From: Shewanella sp.
Lineage (GTDB): Bacteria; Pseudomonadota; Gammaproteobacteria; Enterobacterales; Shewanellaceae
Reading direction: 5' to 3'
NCBI GenBank assembly: GCA_028223395.1
Contig: JAOIUG010000008.1
Location: forward strand, 1 to 55,211
Length of the DNA stretch: 55,211 nt
Position numbers and translations under genes: made by a program. Numbering within the stretch: the first letter of the stretch is position 1; every line of letters begins with the position of its first letter. Under the pieces are notes generated by a model. That model did no database searches, was not told the DNA's origin, and saw nothing but the letters and a program-made list of their open reading frames with translations. Positions 54,022 to 55,211 of the stretch are shown here, in pieces.

Positions 54022-55211
54022 TATAACTGCTGAAGAAGCTCATGAGATATTCAGAGTGTTATCGCCGAAGTGGGTTAATGAGCCTCTATCTTTAGTCGCA
54101 GAAGTCGTTTTGAGTAGTGAAAGTTTAGCGCTAATAAAAAAAGCATCAAGTCACAACCTTGTTGGCGAGTATATGGGGTCGTTGAGTGGCCGAAACAAAA
54201 GAAAAAGACCTGTTGAGGATTTTAGTGATAAAAATCATGGCGACAGGGTAAGTGTGGTCTTTAATGTTGATAGTGGCCCGGTAAGGTTTTTTAATAAGCT
54301 AGATGATTTGGTGGCCACTCATCCGACTGAAAAGCCAAGTAATTTCATCGTAACCTCGGAAGCTGAAGGGAGTATTTACTACCCTTGCAAGACTCCGTCT
54401 GGAAAGCTAAAGCATTATCTAGAAGTTCTTAGTTTGTGGGCTGCATTACTGGATAAATCCAATGATAATACCGCTAACGGACTGACCTTTCTGTATAAAG
54501 GGAGGCTTTATTTAAGTGGTAACTACAATGCATCATGCCTTGAGAATGGGTTTGATGGGCTAACCAAGTTCTTGAGCCTCCTCCAAAAAGACAAGCCGCA
54601 TGAGGTTGAAAAAGGGCACATCTTACAGGGTATTCTTCATTCATTCTTATACCATGTTGATAAAGAAGATAATTTTGAATATTTGCTTAATAACTTTAGC
54701 TCTTTCAGCCTTAAGTTCGATGAGGCTTATCAGGCGTACTCCGTTGGGTTCTCGTTTGATAAGTTACGAGAGGAATACGAGGAGCGCTATAGGGACTACA
54801 TGGTTAAAGTGAATGAGTTAGTTAGCTCATCATTAGCTAAATCGCTTGCAATACCCGCTACCATATTTCTGACTTCAACTCGAACGCAGGCTGTTATAAC
54901 ATCTAAGAGCAACACCAACACGGAAGAGATTATTGCTGCCAATGTAGGCATCGGTTTGGTGGCGCTGATTGTGTCTGTTGTTTTCTCTATGATGATGATA
55001 TCAGAGTTGCAATCCATCAGGTCGATAAGAATAGAGTACGAAAGTCTGATGGCGCGACTTGAGAGTAAGAGTAGCGAGGCTTTTGAGGTTATATCGGCTT
55101 TTCGTAGAAATCTCAGAAATAAACTGATTTACGCAAAAATGGTTCTGATATCGCTAATAGTGTTTTCTGTGGTCAATGCCGTAGTATCTTTGCTGTGGGT
55201 TGCATCCAGAA
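54014..55211 (+). CDS. Membrane protein paired with the NA37-type protein (3' end beyond the window)
   Basis: An open frame of 399 codons from GTG 54014, overlapping the previous stop by 8 bases, with no stop before the window ends. A purine-rich AAAAGAAAGG lies just before it. The first 270 residues are soluble (for example EGSIYYPCKTPSGKLKHYLE); then come a predicted helix (about 313-341, NVGIGLVALIVSVVFSMMM), a charged stretch and another helix near the end (KLIYAKMVLISLIVFSVV). Family not recognised. The overlap suggests coupled translation with the NA37-type gene. Confidence 0.75.
   Translation, partial: MGNITAEEAHEIFRVLSPKWVNEPLSLVAEVVLSSESLALIKKASSHNLVGEYMGSLSGRNKRKRPVEDFSDKNHGDRVSVVFNVDSGPVRFFNKLDDLVATHPTEKPSNFIVTSEAEGSIYYPCKTPSGKLKHYLEVLSLWAALLDKSNDNTANGLTFLYKGRLYLSGNYNASCLENGFDGLTKFLSLLQKDKPHEVEKGHILQGILHSFLYHVDKEDNFEYLLNNFSSFSLKFDEAYQAYSVGFSFDKLREEYEERYRDYMVKVNELVSSSLAKSLAIPATIFLTSTRTQAVITSKSNTNTEEIIAANVGIGLVALIVSVVFSMMMISELQSIRSIRIEYESLMARLESKSSEAFEVISAFRRNLRNKLIYAKMVLISLIVFSVVNAVVSLLWVASR

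Larger units (their letters stand above)
45233..55211. mobile_element. Tn7-like transposon inserted after rsmJ (right part lies beyond the window)
   Basis: Contains the transposase operon tnsABC at one end and about 6.3 kb of cargo. The other end is not in the window; no inverted copy of the 13-bp repeat was found up to 55211. The rsmJ site, a short TnsA and no tniQ/tnsD next to tnsC fit the I-F3 CRISPR-associated Tn7 family, which is known to use rsmJ among its attachment sites. No cas gene, CRISPR array or tniQ is visible, so the targeting mode is an inference. Confidence 0.8.

Noticed and set aside
54600..55017. Short open frames on both strands at the right edge
   Set aside because: They lie inside the long frame from 54014, which is open to the window end, overlaps the preceding gene and has coherent membrane topology; the short ones are shadows.
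45206..55211. CRISPR array, cas genes or tniQ within the element
   Set aside because: Looked for repeat-spacer periodicity and Cas/TniQ motifs and found none in the window; their presence further right is only a prediction.

Overview
The window reads as a chromosomal segment of a marine gammaproteobacterium, most likely Shewanella. This rests on recognised proteins and gene order: aceF-lpdA, a fused MobB-MoeA protein, a tungstate uptake/molybdenum-cofactor operon beside a two-component system, a RyhB-type small RNA next to that sensor kinase, gor, prlC, rlmJ and rsmJ. No database search was run, so the genus is an inference.

Layout. 1-3.3 kb: end of the pyruvate dehydrogenase operon (E2, partial, and E3). 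3.4-10.2 kb: a very large membrane c-di-GMP turnover protein with a periplasmic propeller, then a patatin-type outer-membrane autotransporter. 10.4-20.6 kb: a minus-strand operon tupABC-mobA-mobB/moeA-moaA with a close match to a sigma-54 promoter, facing a divergent sigma-54 activator and its sensor kinase. 20.7-20.9 kb: ryhB with a Fur-box promoter. 21-29.8 kb: housekeeping and envelope genes, including yhhQ with a likely preQ1 riboswitch in its leader, a yjeH-like exporter, a periplasmic TonB-domain protein, gor, and an outer-membrane protein behind a good Fur box. 30.3-32.1 kb: an integron-cassette-like unit carrying one AAA ATPase-DUF4435 (TOPRIM) gene of the OLD/PARIS type. 32.8-45.2 kb: prlC, a thioesterase, a glutathione transferase, an RND efflux pair, a MATE transporter with a divergent LysR regulator, rlmJ and rsmJ.

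From about 45.23 kb to the end of the window lies one end of a Tn7-like transposon inserted 27-30 bp after rsmJ. The end carries four TnsB-site-like repeats, followed by tnsA-tnsB-tnsC (heteromeric transposase with an intact DDE triad) and cargo: a helicase with a small partner, a Xre regulator, an integrase remnant, a membrane protein, and a two-gene unit of a nucleoid-associated (NA37/NdpA-like) protein plus a membrane protein that runs off the window. The rsmJ site, the short TnsA and the absence of tnsD/tniQ next to tnsC fit the CRISPR-associated (I-F3) Tn7 group. The targeting genes and the other end are not in this window, so this is not proven.

Most notable points: the rsmJ-targeting Tn7-like element, whose end lies about 49 bp from a candidate guide site with a CC flank; the NA37-plus-membrane-protein cargo, a candidate uncharacterised system; the solitary attC-bounded ATPase/TOPRIM gene; and the sigma-54/two-component control of tungstate uptake and cofactor synthesis.
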